A program made the position numbers and the translations under genes. Of a stretch of 64,000 nucleotides of DNA, positions 45,249-53,913 are shown piece after piece. Origin of the DNA: Vagococcus fessus. GTDB taxonomy: Bacteria > Bacillota > Bacilli > Lactobacillales > Vagococcaceae. The notes beneath the pieces were generated by a model. That model was not told where the DNA came from and did no database searches. It was given only the letters and a program-made list of their open reading frames with translations. Position 1 is the first letter of the stretch; each line of letters begins with the position of its first letter. The DNA is taken from assembly GCF_003987565.1 (NCBI RefSeq), contig NZ_NGJY01000001.1, forward strand, positions 62,001-126,000, in the 5' to 3' direction.

Positions 45249-46163
45249 TTATGTTGCTAATATCATTACGAGTGTCATCAGTGCTAGACTTATTAGAATG
45301 CTAACAGATGATATAAAACCAGCTACACTTTCCTCAACACCTGCTTCGACACTATTAATAACTGAAAAAGTTGCAATAGGTGCAAAACAAATCAAAGTTA
45401 ACACAAGTCTTAACAACTCATTAGGAAGAGGTATTATAAAGAAGATAACTGCTGCTAAAATTGCGCCAATACTATAACGCCAAAATAGAATTTTTCTTAC
45501 AACGATGGATTCTTTTTTAGGTAAGACCAATTCGAGATAAATACCAATCATTAAAAGTGATAAGAAGCCATTAGCGTTAGCAAAAAGTTGTAAGATGCTT
45601 ATAGCACCATCAGGTAACGCAAGGTGAAGTGAGCGAATAAGTAACATGACGATATAGGTAATGAAAGGGACTGACCCTTTTAAAGTTGTTAGAAGGGTAT
45701 TTAGACCAGTTGAGGCATCATCTTTCTTTATAGCGCTAGTAACAATCATTTTTGTCCCACCGGCGAGCATGATACAGTTTCCTACATCAAACATAAAAAG
45801 ATAGGCGCTCGCTTCAGGATAGAAGCTTTGAATAAAAGGTAAGGTAAAGTTTCCAATATTATACCCTGTGATACAGTACATAAATAAAATACGATGGTAA
45901 TCTTCTTTTTTATTCCAGATTTTTTTAGCGAATAGTACGAGTATCAAATTTATAAAAATAGCAGATCCTGTTAAAATTAAAAACTCTCCTGTTACTTTAA
46001 TAGGATTAAGTCCGATAATAATAGTAGCGGGTAGTGTGAGGTTTAAAATGATTTTTGATAAAATTTGGCCGTCTTTTTTATCTACTAAACCGATTCGTTT
46101 GATCGTAAAGCCAGCAATAATAATTAAAAATAAACCAAAGGCATTGATTAAGATAGTTAGCAT
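45249..46163 (-). CDS. AEC-family auxin efflux-like carrier (organic acid transporter)
   Basis: A 304-residue carrier with ten predicted helices. LLTILINAFGLFLIIIAGF and ILNLTLPATIIIGLNP at the start and the middle loop around ITGYNIGNFTLPF are typical of AEC members, some of which carry malate or malonate. The substrate here is unknown. The last codons overlap the right arm of the split terminator. RBS AGGAGG. Confidence 0.85.
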   Translation of the reverse strand: MLTILINAFGLFLIIIAGFTIKRIGLVDKKDGQILSKIILNLTLPATIIIGLNPIKVTGEFLILTGSAIFINLILVLFAKKIWNKKEDYHRILFMYCITGYNIGNFTLPFIQSFYPEASAYLFMFDVGNCIMLAGGTKMIVTSAIKKDDASTGLNTLLTTLKGSVPFITYIVMLLIRSLHLALPDGAISILQLFANANGFLSLLMIGIYLELVLPKKESIVVRKILFWRYSIGAILAAVIFFIIPLPNELLRLVLTLICFAPIATFSVINSVEAGVEESVAGFISSVSILISLALMTLVMILAT

Positions 46164-46283
46164 GTAAAATCCTCCTAGTAGTTTATTATTATCCTAAATG
46201 GAAGTTTATGCAACAAGATAGTTAACAATTAGTGTAATTTATGGTATCTTGTATAAGATAAGAAACATGAGGAGGAAGTCACT

Positions 46284-46514
46284 TTGAAAAAAAATAAAGA
46301 TATTGAAGTAACAGTTACTGAGAAAAAACAAAACTCTCAAGGGAAAACTGCAGAAGTTCAAGAATTAGCTATTGGCAAAAAAATTATTGGTGAAGTTGAG
46401 AAATTAGAAGAAAAGAAATTTGTGGTATCAATAGAAGGCGAAGGCCCTAAATATGTGAAGTCTTTTGACGAAGGGTATGAAGTTTTAATCAGTCATTGGA
46501 ACCTTTTCCAATAA
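46284..46514 (+). CDS. DUF2969-family small protein
   Basis: A 76-residue protein, Lys/Glu-rich at the start (KNKDIEVTVTEKK), then a beta-strand-rich part EKKFVVSIEGEGPKYVKSFDEGYEVLI ending HWNLFQ. This matches the DUF2969 pattern found in lactobacilli and enterococci. Function unknown, cytosolic. RBS GAGGAGG. The tRNA group starts about 80 bases on. Confidence 0.82.
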   Translation: MKKNKDIEVTVTEKKQNSQGKTAEVQELAIGKKIIGEVEKLEEKKFVVSIEGEGPKYVKSFDEGYEVLISHWNLFQ

Positions 46515-46538
46515 AATTAAAATAATCGCAAAAAAGAC

Positions 46539-46567
46539 TTGAAATGAGTCGCTAAATTTTGTATTAT
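46539..46567 (+). promoter_or_regulatory. Promoter of first tRNA pair
   Basis: TTGAAA (46539-46544), 17-base spacer, TATTAT (46562-46567). Confidence 0.75.
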
Positions 46568-46596
46568 ATTGAGGTCGGGTTAATTAACTCGGTTTT

Positions 46597-46677
46597 GGAG
46601 GAATAGCGAAGTGGCTAAACGCGACGGACTGTAAATCCGTTCCTTAGGGTTCAGTGGTTCGAATCCACTTTCCTCCA
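46597..46677 (+). tRNA. tRNA-Tyr (GTA), copy 1
   Basis: 81 bases with a long variable arm, as in bacterial tRNA-Tyr. Acceptor GGAGGAA/TTCCTCC, anticodon GTA in GACTGTAAATC, T-arm GTGGTTCGAATCCAC. No encoded CCA. Confidence 0.95.
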
Positions 46678-46689
46678 TTTTTTTATTTT

Positions 46690-46761
46690 TGGGCTATCGC
46701 CAAGCGGTAAGGCAACAGACTTTGACTCTGTCATTCGTTGGTTCGAATCCAGCTAGCCCAG
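46690..46761 (+). tRNA. tRNA-Gln (TTG), copy 1
   Basis: 72 bases. Acceptor TGGGCTA/TAGCCCA, anticodon TTG in GACTTTGACTC, T-arm with GGTTCGAATCC. No encoded CCA. Confidence 0.95.
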
Positions 46762-46793
46762 TTGAAACAACATATAATTGTTTCAGAAAAGAC

Positions 46794-46822
46794 TTGCAAT
46801 ATAACTGAATATTTAGTATTAT
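46794..46822 (+). promoter_or_regulatory. Promoter of second tRNA pair
   Basis: TTGCAA (46794-46799), 17-base spacer, TATTAT (46817-46822), in the same place relative to the tRNA as the first promoter. Confidence 0.75.
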
Positions 46823-46849
46823 ATTGAAGTCGGATTGTTATCTGATTTT

Positions 46850-46930
46850 GGAGGAATAGCGAAGTGGCTAAACGCGACGGACTGTAAATCCGTTCCTTAG
46901 GGTTCAGTGGTTCGAATCCACTTTCCTCCA
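46850..46930 (+). tRNA. tRNA-Tyr (GTA), copy 2
   Basis: Identical to copy 1 over all 81 bases. Confidence 0.95.
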
Positions 46931-46941
46931 TTTTTTATTTT

Positions 46942-47013
46942 TGGGCTATCGCCAAGCGGTAAGGCAACAGACTTTGACTCTGTCATTCGTTGGTTCGAAT
47001 CCAGCTAGCCCAG
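46942..47013 (+). tRNA. tRNA-Gln (TTG), copy 2
   Basis: Identical to copy 1 over all 72 bases. Confidence 0.95.
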
Positions 47014-47020
47014 TTACTTA

Positions 47021-47050
47021 AAACACCTAAGTTATCTTAGGTGTTTTTTT
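47021..47050 (+). terminator. Terminator after tRNA genes
   Basis: ACACCTAAG-TTAT-CTTAGGTGT followed by seven T. Confidence 0.9.
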
Positions 47051-47145
47051 ATGTGTTATCTTTTATTTTAGGTCTATTTTGATGTAGTATCTTATCCAAT
47101 TTTTATAAAAGACTTCCATTACATTAAAACGTATCGTATCATCTA

Positions 47146-47159
47146 AGAAAGCGTTTTAA
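47146..47159 (+). promoter_or_regulatory. Candidate CcpA cre site before the GH18 gene
   Basis: AGAAAGCGTTTTAA matches the cre consensus TGWAANCGNTNWCA at 12 of 14 positions, 20 bases before the start codon, as expected for a glycosidase gene under catabolite repression. Confidence 0.4.
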
Positions 47160-47179
47160 AATGTGTAAGGAGAGATAAA

Positions 47180-48202
47180 ATGGAACTAATAGCTTATGTA
47201 GATGACAATCGTGAGTGGGAAAAATCTGACATCGATGCAAAAAACTTAACTATTATTAATTACGCCTTCGCTGATATAGTAGAAGGTAAAATTAGCAGAC
47301 AGTTAAAAAAAATACACCTTATAAATGAATTGAAGGAAGAAAATCCTCATTTAAGGACTTGTATCAGTGTTGGAGGTTGGACAGCAGATGGTTTTTCTGA
47401 TGCTGTTTTGACAGAGGAAAGTCGTACAGTTTTAATTGACAGTATGTTGGATTATATTGAACAGTATGATTTTGATGGAATTGATTTAGACTGGGAGTAC
47501 CCCAAATTGGATTTAGCGGGTATCAAAGCTCGTGAAGAAGATTCTGAAAACTTATTACTATTACTAAAATCATTAAGAGCTCAGTTAAATGATTTGGGAA
47601 ATTTAAATAACCGAGACTATTTACTAACTATTGCAGTAGGTGCAGCCCCTAAATTACTTGAAACAACAGCAACAAGTAAATGACATGAGTATGCGGAGTA
47701 TTTGGATTTTATTAATATTATGACTTATGATATGCGAGGAGCATTTAGCCATATAACAGGACATCATACGAATTTGATGAGTTATTCTGAAGACTCTCCA
47801 GTTAGTGCGGAATTATCCGTTCGTTATTTAATGGAAAAGGGAATTCCTGCTGATAAATTGGTAATAGGGAGTGCTTTTTATGGACGAATTTGGGAAGGGT
47901 TTAATACTAAGGTTAATAATGGTTTAATGGAAGAGGCTAGAGAAACTGGCCACAAAACAATGGATTATAATGCTTTAGATACGTTGATTAAGCAGTATCC
48001 AGAAAATTGTTATTTTGATGACAATGCAAAAAGTTCTTATTATTTTGACGGTAATCAATTCATTTCGTATGATAGTGTTCAGTCAATTACAGATAAGGTT
48101 GAATTTGTAAGAGAAAACAAGCTGCGTGGGATAATGTTTTGGGAGTATTCATTAGATTTAACACGGACTTTATTTAATGCAATGGTAAGAGCTAAAAACT
48201 AA
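47180..48202 (+). pseudogene. GH18 (chitinase-type) glycosyl hydrolase broken by one TGA
   Basis: A single frame of 341 codons is interrupted only at 47681-47683 (TGA). The N-terminal part holds SVGGW and the GH18 active site FDGIDLDWEYP (D-x-x-D-x-D-x-E). After the stop the frame continues with HEYAEYLDFINIMTYDMRG, SAFYGRIWEG and GIMFWEYSLD, all GH18 core motifs. TGA replaces what is likely a Trp codon. There is no signal peptide, so the enzyme would have been cytosolic and acted on imported chito-oligomers or glycans. Either a recent pseudogene or two peptides; readthrough cannot be excluded. Confidence 0.85.
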
Positions 48203-48240
48203 AAAAGAAAGGGCAAGTTTGACTTGCTCTTTCTTTTTTT
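48201..48240. terminator. Bidirectional terminator after GH18 pseudogene
   Basis: AAAGAAAGGGCAAG-TTTGA-CTTGCTCTTTCTTT with flanking A and T runs, between convergent genes. Confidence 0.92.
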
Positions 48241-48241
48241 G

Positions 48242-49213
48242 TTAAATAGTTTTCTTTTCAGACACTTTTAATAAGCTGTGACTAATAAAATGCAGAATGG
48301 CCACTAAACACGCTCCAATGAGGATGAAACTTATTCTATGAATGACAGCACCAGATGTTGGCCAAATCGTTTGAGCAGCAAATAAAGCATTCATAGTGAT
48401 AAAGATTACCTGTATGAAATAAGCTTCGGTAAAGGTGTAGACGTAACCTAAAATTAACGTTAGATATATGGCGTAATGAGTTGGTACTATAAATTGGAAA
48501 AGTATTAAGTAACAGATGATACCTATTAATGTTCCAAAAGTTCTATGAAGCATGCGTTTTTTCATAACACTAGAATCTAATTGGGTTAAAGACATGACTG
48601 TCATACAGATCCACATGCTTTTGTCAAAAAAGTTTAAAGAAGCGATTAGTAAAACTAAACTTATTCCCAATGACATTTTTATTGAGAAGTGAATAAGGGC
48701 TGTATCGTTTAGAGCCTCTGTAACCATTGTTTTTAAAGGTGTATCATTTTGTGTTTGATGGTGTTTAACGAAGTAAGTAATGAAACTAATAATACCGACT
48801 AGACTAAGGTAAATTAAACGTTTTGAAAGGTTAAAATTAGATTCGATTGATGTAGCAGAAAATATATAAAGCAGGGTGTAGGCGATATAATATTTAAAAT
48901 GAAACGGTTTTCCCATTAGTAAAGTTAGAACAAAGAGGGTTGTAAAATTAAGAACGAGACCTATCCAACTGTTTAGACTAGCAAGATAACTGATTAATCC
49001 AACTATAGGCCAAGGGAGACTCACTAGTAAAGAGCCAGCCTTTGGATTTATAGGAAGTGGAACGTAATAGAACATCAAAAGGCCTGTAACTGCTGCGACA
49101 GCAGTTAACTGTTCCTGTGGTCCGAAAAGTGCAGTGCTGATAGAAATGAATAAAATGATAAAAATGATTTGGATCAAGTTGTAAATGATTGTAGCTTTGT
49201 TAATAGTTTTCAT
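48242..49213 (-). CDS. FUSC-family membrane protein
   Basis: A 323-residue protein with two sets of five to six helices. The second half (WICMTVMSLTQLDSSVMKKRMLHRTFGTLIG) has the FUSC core pattern, with the conserved R-x-x-G-T-x-x-G. FUSC proteins resemble aromatic acid or fusaric acid exporters; the substrate is not predictable. It lacks the large cytoplasmic domain of the longer forms. The start follows AGGAGAG; single gene. Confidence 0.8.
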   Translation of the reverse strand: MKTINKATIIYNLIQIIFIILFISISTALFGPQEQLTAVAAVTGLLMFYYVPLPINPKAGSLLVSLPWPIVGLISYLASLNSWIGLVLNFTTLFVLTLLMGKPFHFKYYIAYTLLYIFSATSIESNFNLSKRLIYLSLVGIISFITYFVKHHQTQNDTPLKTMVTEALNDTALIHFSIKMSLGISLVLLIASLNFFDKSMWICMTVMSLTQLDSSVMKKRMLHRTFGTLIGIICYLILFQFIVPTHYAIYLTLILGYVYTFTEAYFIQVIFITMNALFAAQTIWPTSGAVIHRISFILIGACLVAILHFISHSLLKVSEKKTI

Positions 49214-49275
49214 AATTCTCTCCTAAAAAAATAATAGTGTTAAGCAGTGTATCACAAAAAAAAAGACAACGCCAC

Positions 49276-49307
49276 AAAAAAAACAGCTAAATTTAATTAG
49301 CTGTTTT
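49276..49307 (-). terminator. Terminator of the lipoprotein gene
   Basis: AAAACAGCTAA / TTAGCTGTTTT hairpin, T run on the minus strand, partly overlapping the gene end. Confidence 0.8.
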
Positions 49308-49725
49308 AATCACTGAAGTAACGTTGACCGTATGTTTCGTAATCTGGTGTTTCTTTTCGATTCATAGTATAGACTAATGCACCATTAAAATGGTCATCAG
49401 GACTAGTTGTTTTGATGAATAGAGCGGTATTTTGATCGTGAATATCTGGGAAAACTAGTGAATAGTTTTGTTTATTAATAACAAAACTATAATATTGGAC
49501 GCCGCTAACGACACCAACTTGACTGTCAGGAAAAGTCATTTTTTTATTTTTTTTATCTGTCTTGATATCGATACTATTTTTTGAGATGGTCATTTTAATT
49601 TCTTTATTAAATGCATCTGCTGCATACCACTCGCCGTGGATGCTATTTGCTTTTTTTGAGCAACCAGCCAAAGTAAATGTAAAGGCAAGTACTAAAGTAA
49701 GCATTAAGGCTAATTTACGGTTCAT
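49306..49725 (-). CDS. Small lipoprotein of unknown function
   Basis: A 139-residue lipoprotein. The signal peptide NRKLALMLTLVLAFTFTLAGC ends in lipobox LAGC. The mature part (HGEWYAADAFNKEIKMTISKN, later VQYYSFVINKQNYSLVFPD) looks like a small beta-rich domain of the kind seen in Enterococcus and Lactococcus lipoproteins; I cannot name the family. ATG 49725 follows AAGGAG; a longer ORF to 49773 would put residues before the signal peptide. Confidence 0.8.
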   Translation of the reverse strand: MNRKLALMLTLVLAFTFTLAGCSKKANSIHGEWYAADAFNKEIKMTISKNSIDIKTDKKNKKMTFPDSQVGVVSGVQYYSFVINKQNYSLVFPDIHDQNTALFIKTTSPDDHFNGALVYTMNRKETPDYETYGQRYFSD

Positions 49726-49941
49726 TTTGAAACTCCTTATACTTAAAAATAATGGATAAACTTTTAAATTCAATTTAGTATAGCATAAAAATTTAGTGCC
49801 GCAAACCGCTTAAACGCTATTCTAATATACGAAAATAACAAAAAGTGCAAAACGGGTTGTTTTAAAAGGGTTTTTAATGAACAAAAATAAATTATTTTTT
49901 TTGTTCAAAACACTTGATTTTTAGGTGGTATAAGTATAAAG

Positions 49942-49957
49942 TTTAGGCATGCCATAA
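49942..49957 (+). promoter_or_regulatory. Candidate MntR/DtxR-type operator before mntH
   Basis: TTTAGGCATGCCATAA has a perfect GGCATGCC centre and near-symmetric TTA/TAA flanks, placed just after a TATAAA (-10 like) and 37 bases before the start codon. Position suits manganese repression of a Mn importer. Confidence 0.5.
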
Positions 49958-49993
49958 TTAAGATGGACTTACAGGTTGAGGAGATGACAGTAG

Positions 49994-51346
49994 ATGTCAA
50001 AGAAAAATGAACACAACCATTTTCTAACAGAGAAATTAAATGGTTTAAGTTTACCAGAAATTAATAATACGGTTACGATACCAAAAGACGCAGGGTTTTG
50101 GAAAAAACTTATAGCTTATTCGGGGCCAGGTGCTCTTGTTGCAGTGGGCTATATGGATCCTGGAAATTGGGTAACATCGATTGCAGGTGGTGCTCAATTT
50201 GGTTATTTGCTATTATCAGTTATTTTAGTTTCAAATATTATTGCGATGATTTTACAATACATGTCAGCTAAACTAGGTATTGTGACGGGTATGGATTTAG
50301 CACAAGCAACACGAATGAAGTCAGGTAAAAAGTTGGGAATATTTTTATGGATAATTACAGAACTAGCTATTATGGCAACTGATATTGCTGAGGTTATCGG
50401 GAGTGCTGTTGCAATTAATTTACTTTTTGGTTTACCGTTGTTACTAGGTGTAATTATCACTGTTTTAGATGTTTTTATACTACTAATGTTGACACGCTTA
50501 GGCTTTAGAAAGATAGAAGCGATTGTTATTGCATTAATTATTACGATATTAGCAGTCTTTTTATATGAGGTGCTATTGGCTCAGCCTGTATGGGGAGATA
50601 TGATAAAAGGATTTATTCCACAAAAAGAAGTCTTTTTAGATAAAGATGCTTTGTTTATAACGTTAGGTATCGTTGGAGCAACAGTTATGCCACATAACTT
50701 GTATCTTCATAGTTCAATTGTACAAGCGAGACAATACGATAGAAGTGACCGCGATGAATTGAAAGAAGCGATTCGTTTTTCTAAAATAGATTCGAATATT
50801 CAGTTATCTATTGCGTTTGTTATTAACTGTTTATTACTAATATTAGGAGCATCGATGTTTTTTGGACATGGTGACCATTTAGATACATTAGGTTCTCTAT
50901 ATCGTGCCTTGTCAGATAATACAATTGTGGGATCGATTGCCTCACCAATGTTAAGTGTTTTGTTCGCAGTTGCTTTACTAGCATCTGGTCAAAATTCGAC
51001 AATTACGGGTACACTTACTGGTCAAATTGTTATGGAAGGCTTTATAAAAATGTCTATGCCAGTTTGGGCAAGACGTTTGGTTACACGATTGCTAGCAGTA
51101 ATTCCTGTTGTTATTTGTATTTTATTATTTGGTGGGACAGAAGAGGTAGTTGAAAAATTATTAATTTATACTCAAGTGTTTTTAAGTGTAGCTTTGCCTG
51201 TATCGATGGTACCGTTGACTTTATTCACGAGTAGTAAAAAAATGATGGGGGAATTTAAAAATAACAAATTGTTAACGACTGTTGCATGGATTATGACCAT
51301 TGCTTTGACATTACTTAATATCAATTTAATTATTTCTACTTTCTAG
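49994..51346 (+). CDS. mntH: Nramp-type manganese importer MntH
   Basis: A 450-residue Nramp transporter with eleven helices. Helix 1 has the metal-binding D-P-G-N ([20 protein letters not shown]), helix 6 the M-P-H motif ([14 protein letters not shown]), and the conserved loop [19 protein letters not shown] is intact. It brings Mn2+ (and perhaps Fe2+) in with protons. Nramp proteins of lactic acid bacteria are often several per genome. The candidate MntR operator upstream supports manganese control. RBS GTTGAGGAG. Confidence 0.95.
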   Translation: MSKKNEHNHFLTEKLNGLSLPEINNTVTIPKDAGFWKKLIAYSGPGALVAVGYMDPGNWVTSIAGGAQFGYLLLSVILVSNIIAMILQYMSAKLGIVTGMDLAQATRMKSGKKLGIFLWIITELAIMATDIAEVIGSAVAINLLFGLPLLLGVIITVLDVFILLMLTRLGFRKIEAIVIALIITILAVFLYEVLLAQPVWGDMIKGFIPQKEVFLDKDALFITLGIVGATVMPHNLYLHSSIVQARQYDRSDRDELKEAIRFSKIDSNIQLSIAFVINCLLLILGASMFFGHGDHLDTLGSLYRALSDNTIVGSIASPMLSVLFAVALLASGQNSTITGTLTGQIVMEGFIKMSMPVWARRLVTRLLAVIPVVICILLFGGTEEVVEKLLIYTQVFLSVALPVSMVPLTLFTSSKKMMGEFKNNKLLTTVAWIMTIALTLLNINLIISTF

Positions 51347-51445
51347 TTAATAAAAATACAAAACTCCTGTTATTAGGTGAAATTATTTCTAAAAAAGGCT
51401 ATAATAGAACATATTAAGTTTATTTAGTGATTGGAGGAGACAGAG

Positions 51446-51640
51446 ATGATGTCAAAGAAAAACTGGAAAGAAAAAATTTACAAACAATATAAAGTATTGA
51501 AAAATGAGGTGGCTCCTAATATGCCACTTACAAAATCAGAAGCTATAGCTCCTTCTGAAAAAGCATTAGCAGAAGACTTTGTAGTTGAAATTGTTAATCC
51601 AACAAAACACGCGATTAAATGGCGTTCAAAAGGATATTAA
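51446..51640 (+). CDS. Small conserved hypothetical protein (64 aa)
   Basis: Not recognised. A basic, soluble 64-residue protein (MSKKNWKEKIYKQYKVLKN, then APSEKALAEDFVVEIVNPTKHAIKWRSKGY). RBS TTGGAGGAG is 7 bases before ATG 51446; the TTG at 51431 that would extend it is part of this RBS. A clean terminator follows at 51644, so this is a separate, probably well-expressed unit. Confidence 0.65.
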   Translation: MMSKKNWKEKIYKQYKVLKNEVAPNMPLTKSEAIAPSEKALAEDFVVEIVNPTKHAIKWRSKGY

Positions 51641-51643
51641 TAG

Positions 51644-51679
51644 AATCTTCTAAGCAGTTAGCTGCTTAGAAGATTTTTC
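51644..51679 (+). terminator. Terminator before hprK
   Basis: AATCTTCTAAGCAG-TTAG-CTGCTTAGAAGATT with a T run. Confidence 0.92.
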
Positions 51680-51804
51680 TTTAACTAAAATGTATAAATT
51701 TATAATAAATTAGTGAAGTAAAAGTCACTCTGTTTCTTAAGAACTAGAAATATAGCGCTTTAAATGATAAAATAAGAACATAAAAATAGGAAAGTAGGCC
51801 CATT

Positions 51805-52740
51805 ATGTCAGAATTTGTAACGGTACAAGATTTGGTCAACACTTTACAACTAGAAGTTGTTTCAGGTGAAGACTATTTAGATAAAAAAATAGAAACAAGT
51901 GATATTTCGAGACCTGGTTTGGAGTTAACTGGATATTTCAATTATTATCCTCAAGATAGAGTTCAATTATTCGGAAGAAAAGAAGCTACCTTTTCACAGA
52001 AAATGATGCCTGAAGAACGCGCTATGGTTATGCGTCGCATGTGCCATGAAGAAACACCAGCTATTATTTTTGCTCGTGATTTAGTGCCACCATCAGAATT
52101 AATTAGAGCGGCAGAAGAAAATAATACGCCAATCTTATGTTCGTCATTAAAAACATCACGTATTTCTGGGATGGTTTCTAACTTTTTAGAAAGTAAGTTA
52201 GCACCAAGAACATCTGTACATGGTGTACTAGTAGAAGTCTATGGTTTGGGCGTATTAATTCAAGGAGATAGTGGGATTGGTAAAAGCGAGACAGCTCTTG
52301 AGCTAATAAAAAAAGGCCATCGTTTAATTGCGGATGATCGTGTTGATGTCTATCAACAAGATGAACGTACAGTTATTGGAGAACCTGCCCGAATTTTAGA
52401 ACATCTAATTGAAATTCGTGGGATTGGGATTATTGATGTTATGAATCTATTTGGGGCGAGTGCTGTTCGTCCCAGTGGTCAAATTCAATTAGTAGTCTAC
52501 CTAGAAAATTGGACAAAAGATAAACAATTTGATCGTCTTGGTGGGGCGGCAGAAACTATGGAGATTGCTAATGTTGAAATTCCAAAAATTTCTATTCCAG
52601 TTAAAACTGGTCGAAATGTGGCAATTATCGTGGAAGTTGCGGCGATGAATTTCCGTGCTAAAACGATGGGATATGATGCAACCAAAAAATTCGAAGAAAA
52701 TTTAACCGCCTTAATTCAAGATAATTCAGATAATGACTAA
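51805..52740 (+). CDS. hprK: HPr kinase/phosphorylase
   Basis: A 311-residue bifunctional enzyme that phosphorylates Ser46 of HPr and reverses it with phosphate, giving pyrophosphate. The C-terminal domain has the P-loop GDSGIGKSETALEL, HRLIADDRVDV with catalytic residues, and the HprK signature LEIRGIGIIDVMNLFGASAVR. It is the master signal for CcpA-mediated catabolite control, linking it to the cre candidates in this window. First of the hprK-lgt-(ppaX-like)-gpsA unit. Confidence 0.96.
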   Translation: MSEFVTVQDLVNTLQLEVVSGEDYLDKKIETSDISRPGLELTGYFNYYPQDRVQLFGRKEATFSQKMMPEERAMVMRRMCHEETPAIIFARDLVPPSELIRAAEENNTPILCSSLKTSRISGMVSNFLESKLAPRTSVHGVLVEVYGLGVLIQGDSGIGKSETALELIKKGHRLIADDRVDVYQQDERTVIGEPARILEHLIEIRGIGIIDVMNLFGASAVRPSGQIQLVVYLENWTKDKQFDRLGGAAETMEIANVEIPKISIPVKTGRNVAIIVEVAAMNFRAKTMGYDATKKFEENLTALIQDNSDND

Positions 52741-52764
52741 GGATGAATGAAAGGTGAGTAAAGA

Positions 52765-53589
52765 ATGTCTATATTAGGAACTGTTAATGGTGTAGCTTTC
52801 AATCTATTTGGATTGGAAGTCAAGTGGTACGGTATTATTATCGTAACAGGGATGGTGTTAGCTGTTTGGCTAGCGACAAGAGAAGCAAAACGTGTGGGTC
52901 TTAGAGAAGACGATATTATTGACTTTATGTTCTGGGGACTACCGCTCTCTATTATTGGAGCAAGGTTATATTATGTTATTTTTGAGTGGGAGTACTATGC
53001 AGCTCACCCTAGTGAAATATTAGCAATTAGAAACGGTGGTTTAGCTATATATGGTGGCTTGCTAGCTGGCGGACTGGTGATGTATTTCTTTACTCGTTCT
53101 CGTTATATTTCTTTTTGGAAATTTTTAGATGTAGCAGCACCAGGTGTCATAGTTGCCCAGTCTATTGGACGTTGGGGCAATTTTATGAACCAAGAGGCAT
53201 ATGGTGGTGAAGTGAGTCGTTCGTTTTTAGAAAAGTTACATTTGCCTAATTTTATTATTGATAATATGAATATTGATGGAGAGTATCATCATCCCACATT
53301 TTTATACGAGAGCAGTTGGAATATGATTGGATTTTTCTTACTTCTGTGGATTAGAGCGAAGAAAAACTTTTTAAAAGAAGGTGAAATTACGTTCTTGTAT
53401 GTGATGTGGTATTCATTTGGTCGTTTCTTTATAGAAGGAATGAGAACAGATAGTCTATGGGCATTTGGTGTTATTCGTATTTCACAACTTGTATCGGTTG
53501 TTCTTTTTGTAGTAGCGTTAGGTTTGATGTTATACCGTAGAAAACAAGACAGTACTCCATTTTATAATCGAAATGAGGGTGTTAAATGA
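52765..53589 (+). CDS. lgt: Phosphatidylglycerol-prolipoprotein diacylglyceryl transferase
   Basis: A 274-residue, seven-helix membrane enzyme. The Lgt signature is GRWGNFMNQEAYGG, with RNGGLAIYGGLLAG and HHPTFLYES also present. It adds the diacylglyceryl group to the lipobox Cys of prolipoproteins such as the two in this window. Its TGA stop overlaps the ATG of the HAD pseudogene (ATGA), showing tight coupling. Confidence 0.95.
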   Translation: MSILGTVNGVAFNLFGLEVKWYGIIIVTGMVLAVWLATREAKRVGLREDDIIDFMFWGLPLSIIGARLYYVIFEWEYYAAHPSEILAIRNGGLAIYGGLLAGGLVMYFFTRSRYISFWKFLDVAAPGVIVAQSIGRWGNFMNQEAYGGEVSRSFLEKLHLPNFIIDNMNIDGEYHHPTFLYESSWNMIGFFLLLWIRAKKNFLKEGEITFLYVMWYSFGRFFIEGMRTDSLWAFGVIRISQLVSVVLFVVALGLMLYRRKQDSTPFYNRNEGVK

Positions 53590-53913
53590 GCAATTTAAAA
53601 GCAATTTTATTTGATTTCGATGGAACTCTAGCAGATACAAATCAACTTATAACGGATTCGTTTCTACATGTCTTAACACCGTTATTTTTAGCGATGTCTA
53701 AGCTGGGTGTTAAAGCTGATGAATGTATGATGGTTGGGGGATAACTGGCATGACATAGAAGCAGGCCATAATGTAGGGGTTAAACCTATTTTTGTAAAAT
53801 GGTCTAGAAAAGAAAAGTCAGTTATTGAACCTTACAAACCTTACAAGATGGTCTCGTCTATGTTAGAATTGAGCCAATGGTTAATAAACTATAATGAAGA
53901 GGAGTGCCAATGA
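53586..53913 (+). pseudogene. HAD hydrolase (PpaX-like pyrophosphatase) remnant
   Basis: The start is a good HAD domain (AILFDFDGTLADTNQLITDSF), but after HVLTPLF the reading jumps to SKLGVKADECMMVGD, the motif-4 region, so the cap and most of the core (well over 100 residues) are deleted. Then a run of five G where four are expected shifts the frame: GGGGG-ATAACTGG should read G-D-N-W-H-D-I-E-A-G. The last 50 codons (VKPIFVKWSRKEKS) are open in the shifted frame up to a TGA at the gpsA start. Position in hprK-lgt-gpsA marks it as the HprK-linked pyrophosphatase. Confidence 0.88.

Larger units (their letters stand above)
43934..45250. terminator. Bidirectional terminator split by an IS insertion
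   Basis: The arm AAAAAAAGTCTACTTA (ending 43950) and its complement TAAGTAGACTTTTTTT (from 45234) are a perfect terminator stem that would serve the convergent ROK and AEC genes. The IS copy occupies the loop. Only the two arms, not the whole span, are the terminator. Confidence 0.75.
46532..47015 (+). repeat. Tandem duplication of promoter + tRNA-Tyr + tRNA-Gln
   Basis: The unit is about 253 bases long. The tRNA genes are identical while spacer and promoter flanks have drifted, so the duplication is old and the tRNA parts are kept alike by selection or gene conversion. Confidence 0.85.

Noticed and set aside
46731-46931. 66-codon minus-strand frame in the tRNA cluster
   Set aside because: It is antisense to a tRNA-Gln and a tRNA-Tyr gene; an artefact often seen in databases.
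45009-47683. TGA read as Trp (recoding), since both IS3 orfA and GH18 have TGA at Trp-like sites
   Set aside because: TGA is used as a normal stop in lgt and atpF in this window, TGG is the usual Trp codon, and the IS also has a 1-base deletion, so simple decay explains both.
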